64,000 nt of DNA, from assembly GCF_900168165.1 (NCBI RefSeq), contig NZ_FUYV01000001.1:186001-250000 (forward strand), read 5' to 3'. Below are positions 8,619 through 16,913 of the stretch, piece after piece; the stretch's first letter is position 1, and every line of letters starts with the position of its first letter. The stretch comes from Alkalitalea saponilacus (GTDB lineage Bacteria > Bacteroidota > Bacteroidia > Bacteroidales > Marinilabiliaceae). The position numbers and the translations under genes were made by a program. The notes below the pieces were generated by a model. That model worked only from the letters and a program-made list of their open reading frames with translations. It did no database searches and had not been told where the DNA came from.

Positions 8619-9776
8619 ATGAAAAAAGTTTTTTTTATTGCAGCAGCATTAGTTTTTATGTTTGCTGGTTGTTCTGAAGATATCATTGACGCAGATTTAA
8701 TGAACGATGAAATGTCTGATGTCACCCTTAAATCATATGATTCGGGTACACATGATGGATATTTCTGGCAACTTTGGACAGATGACCATAGTGGCTGGAT
8801 AGATTACCGAAACGGAGAAGGAGGAAATTATAGTGTTTCTTGGGATTACAATGGTAATTTTACTTGTGGAAAAGGATGGAGTTCCGGTTCCAAAACAAGA
8901 ATTATTGGTTATAATATAGGTGTTCATAACCATAGTGGTGGTGGCGTTTTTGGATATTATGGCTGGTCCAGAAGTCCAATGATTGAGTATTATGTAAATG
9001 AAAGCTGGGGTACTCAAAGACCTACTTATGGCAGATTCCTTGGGACTGTTAACAGCGACGGTTCAACTTATGATATCTATACTGATACCAGGGTAAATGC
9101 CCCGTCTATCGAAGGAACTCAGACTTTTACCCAAATATACAGTACAAGAAGATCTAAGGTTCCTGTTGGGCAAAATCGCACTATTACTTTCGCAAATCAT
9201 GTGAATGCCTGGGCTAATCTTGGATATCATTTAAATGATATGTCTCCATATGCGATTCTACTTACAGAAGCATATGGCGGGAACAGCCAGGGTTCGGTAA
9301 ATGCAACCGTATGGAGTGCAGGTGAAGGAACTGGAGATGGCGGTAATACCGGTGGTGGTGGAGCTACCTACTATAGGATACAAAACCGGGCAACAGGACT
9401 GTTTTTAGATGGAGTGGGTAGAACTTCTGATGGAGCCGACCTCGGACAATATGCCAACACCAATCACCAAAACGCGCAATGGACTAGAGAAGCTTCCGGT
9501 GGTTTTGAAAGATTTAGAAACAGAGGTACAGGTTTGTATATTGATGGTATGGGAAGAAATGAGAATGGTGCAAATGTTGGACAGTGGGCTAACACAAATC
9601 ACAACAATGCACAATGGAGCCTTGAGTCTGCAGGAAGCGGTTATTACCGTTTAAGAAACAGAGGAACCGGATTATACCTTGATGGTATGGGAAGAACTTC
9701 CAACGGCTCTGATGTAGGTCAATGGGCAAACACCAACCATCACAATTCGCATTGGAGGTTTGTACCAGTTCAATAG
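8619..9776 (+). CDS. GH11 endo-1,4-beta-xylanase lipoprotein with C-terminal beta-trefoil module
   Basis: The start at 8619 is preferred over the upstream ATG at 8574 because it puts the lipoprotein signal (MKKVFFIAAALVFMFAGC, Cys18) at the N-terminus. The Cys is followed by SEDIIDAD, acidic as in surface-exported lipoproteins. GH11 jelly roll covers about 40-232: nucleophile Glu123 in PMIEYYVNESWG and acid/base Glu217 in LLTEAYGGNSQG. A Gly-rich linker (235-249) leads to three near-identical repeats of about 45 aa (GTGLYxDGMGR ... GQWANTNHxN), a ricin-like/CBM13 beta-trefoil. It cleaves unsubstituted xylan stretches, complementing the GH10s. GH11 is uncommon in Bacteroidota PULs. Monocistronic, with terminator at 9830. 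Confidence 0.95.
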   Translation: MKKVFFIAAALVFMFAGCSEDIIDADLMNDEMSDVTLKSYDSGTHDGYFWQLWTDDHSGWIDYRNGEGGNYSVSWDYNGNFTCGKGWSSGSKTRIIGYNIGVHNHSGGGVFGYYGWSRSPMIEYYVNESWGTQRPTYGRFLGTVNSDGSTYDIYTDTRVNAPSIEGTQTFTQIYSTRRSKVPVGQNRTITFANHVNAWANLGYHLNDMSPYAILLTEAYGGNSQGSVNATVWSAGEGTGDGGNTGGGGATYYRIQNRATGLFLDGVGRTSDGADLGQYANTNHQNAQWTREASGGFERFRNRGTGLYIDGMGRNENGANVGQWANTNHNNAQWSLESAGSGYYRLRNRGTGLYLDGMGRTSNGSDVGQWANTNHHNSHWRFVPVQ

Positions 9777-9829
9777 ATTCTTAAGTTTAATGTTTTAAGC
9801 ATAAAATGGCATAAAAGCATTTAGTTTTA

Positions 9830-9864
9830 TTCTGCCCGACAATTTTTTTGTCGGGCAGAATTTT
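9830..9864 (+). terminator. Rho-independent terminator after GH11
   Basis: Perfect 13-bp stem (9830-9842 with 9848-9860) with a five-T loop and TTTT after the second arm, 54 bases after the GH11 stop. Confidence 0.88.
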
Positions 9865-10066
9865 AAAATATGATCATATAAAATCAATGGAAAATACTTC
9901 ACAACCCTGATTGTGATTATAGATCTCATTATTTTTTTGATAGTTGTATGGATAAATCTTAATTACCAGGAATGTGTTACTGTTCTATTTTATTAATTTT
10001 ATAATGCATAACAGGATTGTTTTCAATTGACTGGATTTTAGAAATTAACTTGTTAATATTTTACTA

Positions 10067-10900
10067 ATGAAGAAATTTTTTTTCTATTTGGCGCTGATGC
10101 CTGTATTGATTTTATCGGGGTGTAAAAAAGATGCTTCCAATGAGTTGATATTAATAAATGGAGGTGAGTTTAAAAATGAACATTCGTATTTTTTTGGGAA
10201 AGACATTGTTGTTAAAGACTTTTTTTTGAGTAAATACGAAATAACACAGAAAGAATGGATTGAGGTGATGGGATATAACCCGTCACAATTTTCCGGGGAC
10301 AACCTCCCAGTTGATATGGTTAGTTGGTATGAGTGTATCTTATATTGTAATCGACGTAGTGAGGTTGAAGGATTTACGCCCTATTATATTGTGGATACAT
10401 TGAAAATTGATTTGAATAATTTCAGCGAATTTGATGATTTAAAATGGAGTGTAAAAATTAACGAAGCAGCTGATGGTTATCGACTACCTACCGAGATTGA
10501 ATGGGATTATGCTGCCAGTGGAGGCATAAAAAGCAATAATTATATATACAGTGGTTCTAATAACCTGAAGGATGTTGCCTGGTATTGGAGAAATTCCGGA
10601 AATATATATTTAGATGGAAAATGGAGTTGGGTTAATATTGAGAATAATCATTCAAGAACTCGCCCTGTAGGCCAAAAACGGCCAAATGAGCTTGGGCTTT
10701 ATGATATGTCAGGAAATGTGAGAGAATGGTGTTGGGATTGGTACGAAGATGATGAACTTGAAAGTGGTCACAGGAGAGTTTGGCGCGGCGGGGGCTGGAT
10801 TGGTGGAGAACATGCATGTGCAATTTCCTACCGTGGTATGTTTGAAGCAAATGGATCCGGGCCTGATCAGGGATTCCGGGTTGCCCGAAACGCACCGTGA
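10067..10900 (+). CDS. Formylglycine-generating-enzyme-like (SUMF1/FGE-sulfatase domain) lipoprotein
   Basis: 277 aa with a lipobox (ILSGC, Cys19; next residues KK, so probably periplasmic). The rest is an FGE-sulfatase/SUMF1 fold: opening FFLSKYEITQKEWIEVMG, central YRLPTEIEWDYAASGG, then DMSGNVREWCWDW, RVWRGGGW and the terminal GFRVAR. True formylglycine-generating enzymes need a Cys pair in a C-x4-C arrangement near the C-terminus. Here the corresponding stretch, ACAISYRGMFEA, keeps the first Cys and has Gly at the second. It is therefore probably not a classical sulfatase activator, and no sulfatase gene is in the window. Many Bacteroidota SUMF1 proteins have unknown binding or structural roles. 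Single gene between two terminators; link to the PUL is by position only. Confidence 0.8.
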   Translation: MKKFFFYLALMPVLILSGCKKDASNELILINGGEFKNEHSYFFGKDIVVKDFFLSKYEITQKEWIEVMGYNPSQFSGDNLPVDMVSWYECILYCNRRSEVEGFTPYYIVDTLKIDLNNFSEFDDLKWSVKINEAADGYRLPTEIEWDYAASGGIKSNNYIYSGSNNLKDVAWYWRNSGNIYLDGKWSWVNIENNHSRTRPVGQKRPNELGLYDMSGNVREWCWDWYEDDELESGHRRVWRGGGWIGGEHACAISYRGMFEANGSGPDQGFRVARNAP

Positions 10901-10920
10901 AAATATGCTCTTAAAAGAGA

Positions 10921-10966
10921 AACTCCGAATAAGGGAATGAAAATTCCCTTATTCGGAGTTTTTCTT
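10921..10966. terminator. Bidirectional terminator between convergent genes
   Basis: Perfect 17-bp stem (10921-10937 with 10944-10960) and six-base loop. The plus strand has TTTCTT after it and the minus strand TTTCTCTTTT. It serves the SUMF1-like gene (ends 10900) and the convergent GH43 gene (ends 11017). Confidence 0.9.
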
Positions 10967-11016
10967 GTATAGGCGTTTCAAAATTTACACCTTTGAAACT
11001 TCACTCTAAATGAAAG

Positions 11017-12708
11017 TTACAGTTCGAAGTTGTTGGTGGTGTATAATCCTATAAGAGCTCCAATAAAACCTCCGGCAACTCTTGAGCTAAGGTTTCTTCC
11101 ATCAGCATTTTCTACCATTGTTACCCAATTTTTCCCATCCATGCTGTACAAGAAACTATAGTCGGCTGCATCTCCGGTAACTTTAAGATAAACCGGACGG
11201 TTTCTATCTCTTCCTGTTAATTCAACTGTAGCCAATGTCTCTTTATCTTTCTCAAGTCTGTTTACAACTAATGAAGTTTTTCCGTCAACTATGGTTTTTC
11301 CAAATAGAAATTGATATTCTTCATTCTGGAAAAGAGTGAAGCCTGCAAAATCAGCTTCAGTTTCAGGATAAAATTCAAGTTTGGTCTCAGCCTCAAAGGT
11401 GGTATGTTGTTGTCTCCGCAAAATAGCCGATGGATTGCCAATCTCTTCGGTGGTGATATCACGCGGACGTAATTCCAGCTTGCCACTTCCTACATTATAA
11501 TATTTCTCACGAGGTGTACGTATGTGCATCCAGGTAAAGCCAAGATCTTCTGAATCAAAATTGTCAATGAATTCAAAATTCCCGGTAGTAGGCGGAATGT
11601 TCGGGTCAGGATTTAAACCAGGCTTGTTATTAACAATCGGAATTTGTTCGCCTTGCGGTAATATTGTAGGCCACCCACCTTCTGGCCATTCAACTGGCAA
11701 TAAATAGGTGTCTCTTCCAACATTGGTCATATCAAATTCGTAGGGACGAACACCCAGAAAAACAGCCCACCACCGACCGTTCTCGTCTTGAACAAAGTCT
11801 GCATGCCCGGCAGTTGTTATCTTATCCTCACGATCTTCAGGTAAGTCACGTTGAGTTAAAATAGGGTTGTTCTCATAAGGAATGTATGGCCCCCATACAT
11901 CTTTACTCCTAAACACAACTTGTGAATGATTAAGTCCAGTTCCCCCTTCGGCACAAATCAGATAATAGTAACCAAATTTTTTTATGATATGGGGAGCTTC
12001 TATCCAGATGGGTCTATCTTCAGGTCTGGCTCCTCCTCTTACTATCTCCTTTGGTTCTCCTATTATAACGTCATTTTCTACATCCAATAGATGCATGTGG
12101 ATTGCTCTCTGACCACGATAATCGGCTCCGCCCATCGGTTCAGCACATTCCAAAATATATCCTTTTCCATCATCATCAAAAAATACTGACGGATCGATAC
12201 CTCTAACTTGTGGAAATACAATCGGATCGCTCCATCCTTGTTCTGGATCTTTGGTTTTTACATAAAAGTTGCCAATACCCCAGGTACTGGTTGTTATCAT
12301 GTAAAATGTTTCATTGTATGGATTGTATTCAATGGCAGGAGCAAAAATTCCATTGGAAATTTGTAGTCCCTCTAATTCCAATTGTGAAGGACGATCCAAA
12401 ACATGTCCTATTTGTTCCCAGTTTACCAAATCGTTACTCTTGAAGATGGGTACTCCCGGGTATAGACTGAATGAGGAGTGCACGACATAATAAGTATCTC
12501 CTTTTTTACATATGGAAGGATCGGGGTAGAAGCCTGCCAATACGGGATTGAGATACTGATTCTGTGGGTCAAATTCTTTGTCGAACAAAGCATCATTTCC
12601 TTTGTACCGAAAGTGTTCAAAAACAGCAATGTCATTGCTTCTTTCAGTGCAGGAATGTAATACAGCAAATGCCAGCACAAAAAAAGATAAAATGAAATTT
12701 TTTCTCAT
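11017..12708 (-). CDS. GH43 beta-xylosidase/alpha-L-arabinofuranosidase lipoprotein
   Basis: 563-aa lipoprotein (lipobox LHSC, Cys20). Five-bladed GH43 propeller at about 50-370 with all three catalytic residues: base Asp63 in FYPDPSI, pKa-modulating Asp172 in RGIDPSVFFDDDGKGY and acid Glu237 in IWIEAPHII. The C-terminal about 180 residues form the concanavalin-like beta-sandwich common in GH43 xylosidases. It should trim xylo- or arabinoxylo-oligosaccharides; the choice between xylose and arabinose cannot be made by eye. No strongly acidic stretch after the Cys, so a periplasmic location is more likely. Minus strand, alone, with a shared terminator at 10921. Confidence 0.9.
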   Translation of the reverse strand: MRKNFILSFFVLAFAVLHSCTERSNDIAVFEHFRYKGNDALFDKEFDPQNQYLNPVLAGFYPDPSICKKGDTYYVVHSSFSLYPGVPIFKSNDLVNWEQIGHVLDRPSQLELEGLQISNGIFAPAIEYNPYNETFYMITTSTWGIGNFYVKTKDPEQGWSDPIVFPQVRGIDPSVFFDDDGKGYILECAEPMGGADYRGQRAIHMHLLDVENDVIIGEPKEIVRGGARPEDRPIWIEAPHIIKKFGYYYLICAEGGTGLNHSQVVFRSKDVWGPYIPYENNPILTQRDLPEDREDKITTAGHADFVQDENGRWWAVFLGVRPYEFDMTNVGRDTYLLPVEWPEGGWPTILPQGEQIPIVNNKPGLNPDPNIPPTTGNFEFIDNFDSEDLGFTWMHIRTPREKYYNVGSGKLELRPRDITTEEIGNPSAILRRQQHTTFEAETKLEFYPETEADFAGFTLFQNEEYQFLFGKTIVDGKTSLVVNRLEKDKETLATVELTGRDRNRPVYLKVTGDAADYSFLYSMDGKNWVTMVENADGRNLSSRVAGGFIGALIGLYTTNNFEL

Positions 12709-13477
12709 GGTAGTATAGTTTATTTAAGTTAATGTTCATATAACTATTTCGTGTTGATTCTTAATTAGCTAAGATGGAAAAATCTTCAGTGTAATATTTT
12801 GTTTTTTTCACACATAGATGACTGCTTTCGAATGATTAATTGAAAAGATTAGGACTAAGACGGTGTTTATATTAGGTAATGTTAGAATTTCTGTGCCAGA
12901 TGTTACGGGTTAATACTACGATTACAACATGCTTTTAACTCTGACTTTGGATATATATTATGAAATAACTTTAATAGCTCGTCAAGCTTCTATATCTGCT
13001 TGACTATCAGGTATGTAAAAGCCTTCCTACTATATGCGTAATTTGCTTATAATAAAGCGTTTGCCATTGTTTAACATCTAAATTTCTATTCCGGGGTATT
13101 CGGGACTAACAATCAATTGAGCTTTAAAATATATAAAAATATTAAATTTTTAAGCTAAGTCAATTTTGGTTATAGATATATGGGTTTTAATTTTGGATAT
13201 TTATTTCCTATATATAAAATATAAGGGCGTTGCGAGACGAAGTGTTGAGAGTTAACCAGTATAGAGTTCTATCTGTTTACCCCTGGATGATGTCACTTTA
13301 CTATTTGGAATAATGCAGTTGATATTACCCTACGGCTAATATGTTTATAGATTCTGAGATATTCAATAGATATTGCACTACGAGGTTTTGTTATTTAAAC
13401 TTTTGAAGTATAATATAGTAAGAATGAATGTTTTTTGAGATGGGACCAAGTGTTAATTGCACCTCTGAAGAGAGAGA
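12709..13477. other. Long AT-rich spacer upstream of the GH43 gene
   Basis: About 770 bases without a supported gene, lying behind the 5' end of the minus-strand GH43 gene and before the hairpin at 13478. No RNA gene, repeat family or consensus promoter could be recognised. Confidence 0.5.
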
Positions 13478-13514
13478 TAAATGGTTGTAAACCACATTGG
13501 TTTACAACCATTTA
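13478..13514. terminator. Terminator-like hairpin 3' of the CBM4 protein gene
   Basis: Perfect 17-bp stem (13478-13494 with 13498-13514), three-base loop. It lies 44 bases beyond the stop of the minus-strand gene at 13559. The T-rich tail is better on the plus strand, so action on the minus strand may be weak. Confidence 0.65.
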
Positions 13515-13558
13515 TTTATTTAATATTTCTCACAACCTGTGAAAAAGGACTTAGTAAC

Positions 13559-14851
13559 TTATTTAACAAGAACTTTAGTGGCTACGTTGTTTACTACTAC
13601 AATGTAGATGCCATTTGAAAGAGGTACTGTTACACTGTCTGCGGTAGCAGATGCTCCATATACTCGAACGCCGGTAATAGCGTATATTTCAATGTTCTTT
13701 CCAAATGCGTCATCAATGATTACATTGCCGTTTGTCGCGTAAACAGGAGATCCTTCTATCTTAAATAACTCAGGTGTTGAAGTGGCATCACTTAATTCAA
13801 TAACTTTAACATTATCCAGATAGTATGTCATTTCCGGAATGGTTCCCATGTCAAAATTCAATTGAACCGCGTTGGCAGGTCCTGCGATTAATGGACGACT
13901 TGGATCTCCGTAAGTATATTCAAATCTGAAGTTAGTCCAATTCTCATCTGTATCTATATCTTCCCAGTATTGGTTATCGATAAATTGATCCGCAGCACTT
14001 GTTGAAATTCGCATTTTCCCAACACCTTCGGAACGGATATCAAATGATACCGCATAATGCTTGCCTTCTTCAAGAGGAATAACAGGCGTTGTAAATTGAA
14101 GACTCCAGGCATCAGTACCGGTACCTGCTACCAATTTAACCATATTTACACTGTTATCATCAAGAGTATTGTTACTTGCCAGTAACTCCAATTCATCAAC
14201 AGGTCCATTTGTAAGATTCCATTCAGTTAATAGAGCAGCCTTGTCAGCATAGCCATCGAAACTTCCGGCAGGAAATACATTTATTGGTCCAGTTTCACCA
14301 TTTTCATCACCGTTCTCGTCCTCAAGGATGGTATATACCCTCACGTTGTCAAAATAATACTCAACATCAGCTATGTATCCAATGTCAAATCGAATACTTA
14401 ATTCTTCTCCAATGGCGGTGTAGGGTCCAAATGATAACTCAACCCATTCATTAGAGGTGTTAAAATCTGGTAAATACTGATTGCTTAACTGATTGTCGCC
14501 AAGAGATATCCTTCCCTGACCAGCCACATTGGAACGGACTTGGAATGTAATGGTGTACTCCTTATCAATTGTAATGTCCAAAGTAGGAGATACCAATTGT
14601 GCATCCCATGCATTAGTTGCATTGTCCCTGGCAACAGCCTTAATCATTTGTGTGCTTGTGGCATCTAGGGTGTTGTCACTTGCAACCAAATCCCATTCTG
14701 TACTGTTCCAAAAAGCCCACCCTGTTGCGGCCTTGTCTGCGAAACCTTCAAAATTTCCTGAAGGAAGAATGTTCGTGTAAACGGGTTCTTCTGCGTTCAC
14801 TAAAACAGAGCACACGAATAGTGCTACAATTAAATTGTAAATTTTCTTCAT
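13559..14851 (-). CDS. Secreted tandem CBM4/CBM22-like binding protein without catalytic domain
   Basis: 430 aa with a cleavable signal peptide (about 1-20). Two homologous beta-sandwich modules, about 26-178 and 190-355, share the same layout: opening FPAGSFDGYADKA / LPSGNFEGFADKA, a middle YTITFQVRS / YAVSFDIRS strand, and a closing YYFDNVRVY / YYLDNVKVI strand. This layout is that of CBM4/9/22 modules. The last about 70 residues (GNVIIDDAFGKNIEIYAI ... GIYIVVVNN, ending KVLVK) look like a T9SS/Bacteroidales C-terminal sorting domain. No glycosidase motif is present, so a free or surface-attached xylan-binding protein is the likeliest role. It resembles the modules inserted in the GH10 at 2139. 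Function is inferred. Confidence 0.75.
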   Translation of the reverse strand: MKKIYNLIVALFVCSVLVNAEEPVYTNILPSGNFEGFADKAATGWAFWNSTEWDLVASDNTLDATSTQMIKAVARDNATNAWDAQLVSPTLDITIDKEYTITFQVRSNVAGQGRISLGDNQLSNQYLPDFNTSNEWVELSFGPYTAIGEELSIRFDIGYIADVEYYFDNVRVYTILEDENGDENGETGPINVFPAGSFDGYADKAALLTEWNLTNGPVDELELLASNNTLDDNSVNMVKLVAGTGTDAWSLQFTTPVIPLEEGKHYAVSFDIRSEGVGKMRISTSAADQFIDNQYWEDIDTDENWTNFRFEYTYGDPSRPLIAGPANAVQLNFDMGTIPEMTYYLDNVKVIELSDATSTPELFKIEGSPVYATNGNVIIDDAFGKNIEIYAITGVRVYGASATADSVTVPLSNGIYIVVVNNVATKVLVK

Positions 14852-14889
14852 AATTTTTGTTGTTTAAGATGTTAATTTTTATGCAATAA

Positions 14890-14897
14890 CAAATTTA
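14890..14897 (-). promoter_or_regulatory. Candidate -7 element for the CBM4 protein gene
   Basis: On the minus strand this reads TAAATTTG, an exact match to the TAnnTTTG -7 consensus, 38 bases upstream of the start codon at 14851. A matching -33 TTG is not obvious, so support is limited. Confidence 0.35.
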
Positions 14898-15376
14898 AAT
14901 AAAAAAATGTATTAATTGATAAAAAAAGATGAGAAAAGTGTATTCTGTTCTGTTTCGGTTTATTTTGGTGGGCTTTGAGATGCTTTAAAGATTTGTTAAA
15001 TTATTCCAAAACATAGACGTCGGTTATTCTATTTTAGCACTTTATTCTGCGTTTTGGTTTGTTAGTTGTTGTCAATGTGAGAGTTGTATGGATTAAGGCC
15101 GTGGTTTATAATGGTTCTAGAACCTTAGTATTACATGGTTCAAAATTGCTTGAAATTTCTATGCTTGAATTCTTTTTATCTTATTTTTAAACACTAATTA
15201 TTCAAATTTGCAAATGGATATTTGCGATTCTGTTGTATATTTGTGAATATTATTTAAGTAATGTGTATTTTTATTTGGGTTGTGTTTGGGTGCAACGCAA
15301 TTTTTTATTGAATAATAGTGTCTGATACGTGAGGTTTATACGATTTTGTGTGAATTTCACTTTTATTTTACAAACA
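14898..15376. other. Divergent regulatory region between the CBM4 gene and lacI
   Basis: About 480 bases with no gene. It includes a perfect 12-bp palindrome GGTTCTAGAACC at 15113-15124. The lacI promoter should lie in the last 150 bases, but no clean consensus was found. Confidence 0.45.
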
Positions 15377-15394
15377 AATGCACACGTGTGCATT
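15377..15394. promoter_or_regulatory. 18-bp perfect palindrome with central CG, candidate LacI-family operator
   Basis: AATGCACACGTGTGCATT is a perfect palindrome centred on CG, the usual architecture of LacI/PurR-family operators. It ends seven bases before the preferred lacI start codon at 15402 and includes the alternative upstream ATG at 15378. Binding here would block expression of lacI and the downstream fucU-GH95-fucP operon, giving autoregulation. No second copy was noticed elsewhere in the window. Confidence 0.6.
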
Positions 15395-15401
15395 CGCTGT
15401 T

Positions 15402-16406
15402 ATGAAACGAATTACTATTAAAGACATAGCCAAAGAGCTTGGTTTACACCATTCTACTGTATCAAGAGCATTGAGATTTAGCTCTGTAATTAATCCTGCA
15501 ACAAGAGACAGGGTTATTAACTATGCAGAGAGCAAGGGGTACCAGGTAAATCGAAATGCTTTGCAGTTGAGGGGTTTAGGGAGCAATATTATAGGTGTAA
15601 TCGTTCCAAATATTCATCATAACTTCTTTTCAAATTTTGTTAGTAATATCACAAGAAAGGCGTTTGAATCCGGATATATTGTTGCTGTTTTTCAATCTGA
15701 AGAATCACTGAAGCAAGAAACTGAGATTATTCACTCAATCATACAGCAAAATCTTGCAGGTGTTGTCTCATCTCATTCAATGGAGACTCAGGATACTAGC
15801 CACTTTAATCTTTTGGAAAAATATAAGATTCCGTTGGTTTGTTTTGACCGGGTGAATTCATCGTTGAAAAAGTCTTCGGTGGTGCTTAAAAATGAGTCTG
15901 CTCTTAAATCAGTGGTTATGAGACTAGGAAAGGAAGGCTATTCTAAAGTAGCCTATTTCTCGGGTTCATCTTCCATTCAATTGTTCAAGGACAGGCAAAG
16001 GGGTTATACATTGGGCGTTAAGGAGATTAAATCGTCTTATTTAAACTGCATAAACATTCCGGGTGCTTTCAGTGTGCAGAAAGGGAAAGAGATAGCAAAG
16101 GAGCTTTTTCGGATTAGAGAAAAACCAGATGCTATTGTTTTTGATTCTCATTTTTTAGCCCTTGGTGCATTGAATTATTTAAAGGAGAGTGAACCGGATA
16201 GACTAAAAACCATCGGCATAGCCAGCTTTGGTGCGGATACTTTTTCACCTGTGTCGTCCATCAAAACATTAATTATAAAACAGCCGGAGAAAGAAATGGC
16301 AGAAATGGCTTTTAGTCTATTAATGGAGGCCATCAGACATCCGGATGATCATGATATTAAGACCATGGAATTTAACGCAGAAATTATTGATAATAATATA
16401 AAATAG
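15402..16406 (+). CDS. LacI-family transcriptional regulator of the fucose/galactose-type cassette
   Basis: 334 aa from the preferred start at 15402, which puts the N-terminal helix-turn-helix in its usual place ([20 protein letters not shown], then SRALRFSS and hinge helix). The upstream ATG at 15378 would add eight residues and overlaps the palindrome. Residues about 60-330 form a periplasmic-binding-protein-like sensor domain ([17 protein letters not shown], later [23 protein letters not shown]). The gene is followed after five bases by fucU, so it heads an operon for L-fucose/L-galactose release and uptake and probably responds to that sugar or an intermediate. Its likely operator is the palindrome at 15377. 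The effector is inferred, not visible. Confidence 0.92.
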   Translation: MKRITIKDIAKELGLHHSTVSRALRFSSVINPATRDRVINYAESKGYQVNRNALQLRGLGSNIIGVIVPNIHHNFFSNFVSNITRKAFESGYIVAVFQSEESLKQETEIIHSIIQQNLAGVVSSHSMETQDTSHFNLLEKYKIPLVCFDRVNSSLKKSSVVLKNESALKSVVMRLGKEGYSKVAYFSGSSSIQLFKDRQRGYTLGVKEIKSSYLNCINIPGAFSVQKGKEIAKELFRIREKPDAIVFDSHFLALGALNYLKESEPDRLKTIGIASFGADTFSPVSSIKTLIIKQPEKEMAEMAFSLLMEAIRHPDDHDIKTMEFNAEIIDNNIK

Positions 16407-16411
16407 AAATC

Positions 16412-16846
16412 ATGCTAAAAGGGATATCACCACTTATCAGCCCTGAATTACTGAGTATTCTTGCCCGTATGGGGCATGGCGATGAAATAGTGTTGGCCGA
16501 TTCACATTTTCCGGGTGAATCATTTAATAAAAGAGTGATTCGGGCAGATGGGCTTCGAATTCCAGATATACTCGAGGCTGTATTGCCTCTGTTTGAACTG
16601 GACAGTTATGTCCCTCATCCGTTAATTATGATGGCAGCCGTTGATGGTGATGTGCTGGATTCCAGCGTGGAGGAACAATATATAAAAGCTGTGCAAAAAA
16701 CCAATCCGCAGATTAATGGAGTGAAACGCATTGAACGTTTTGCTTTTTATGAACGCTCCAAAGAGGCCTTTGCAGTAGTTATGACAGGAGAAACGGCCAA
16801 GTATGGAAATATTATTCTAAAAAAAGGGGTAACTCCTTTGGGTTAA
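16412..16846 (+). CDS. fucU: L-fucose mutarotase (RbsD/FucU family)
   Basis: 144 aa, the normal FucU length. It starts with [20 protein letters not shown] and [14 protein letters not shown], the family's signature region, and carries the His/Asp pair used in ring opening. FucU interconverts alpha and beta anomers of L-fucose, and the family also acts on related sugars. It acts in the cytoplasm on sugar imported by the adjacent FucP-type carrier. Translational coupling with lacI is likely (5-base gap). Because bran xylans carry L-galactose, L-galactose (6-hydroxy-L-fucose) is an alternative physiological substrate. Confidence 0.93.
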   Translation: MLKGISPLISPELLSILARMGHGDEIVLADSHFPGESFNKRVIRADGLRIPDILEAVLPLFELDSYVPHPLIMMAAVDGDVLDSSVEEQYIKAVQKTNPQINGVKRIERFAFYERSKEAFAVVMTGETAKYGNIILKKGVTPLG

Positions 16847-16913
16847 CGATCACCTTTTTGCTTAATGCCAGCCATGATCTTAATAGTGAGAAAAATATTA
16901 AAATGATATAGAT

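Noticed and set aside
7783-15124. Shared CTAGAACC motif at 7790-7797 and 15117-15124 as a common operator
   Set aside because: An 8-base match is expected by chance about twice in a window of this size, and the flanks differ.
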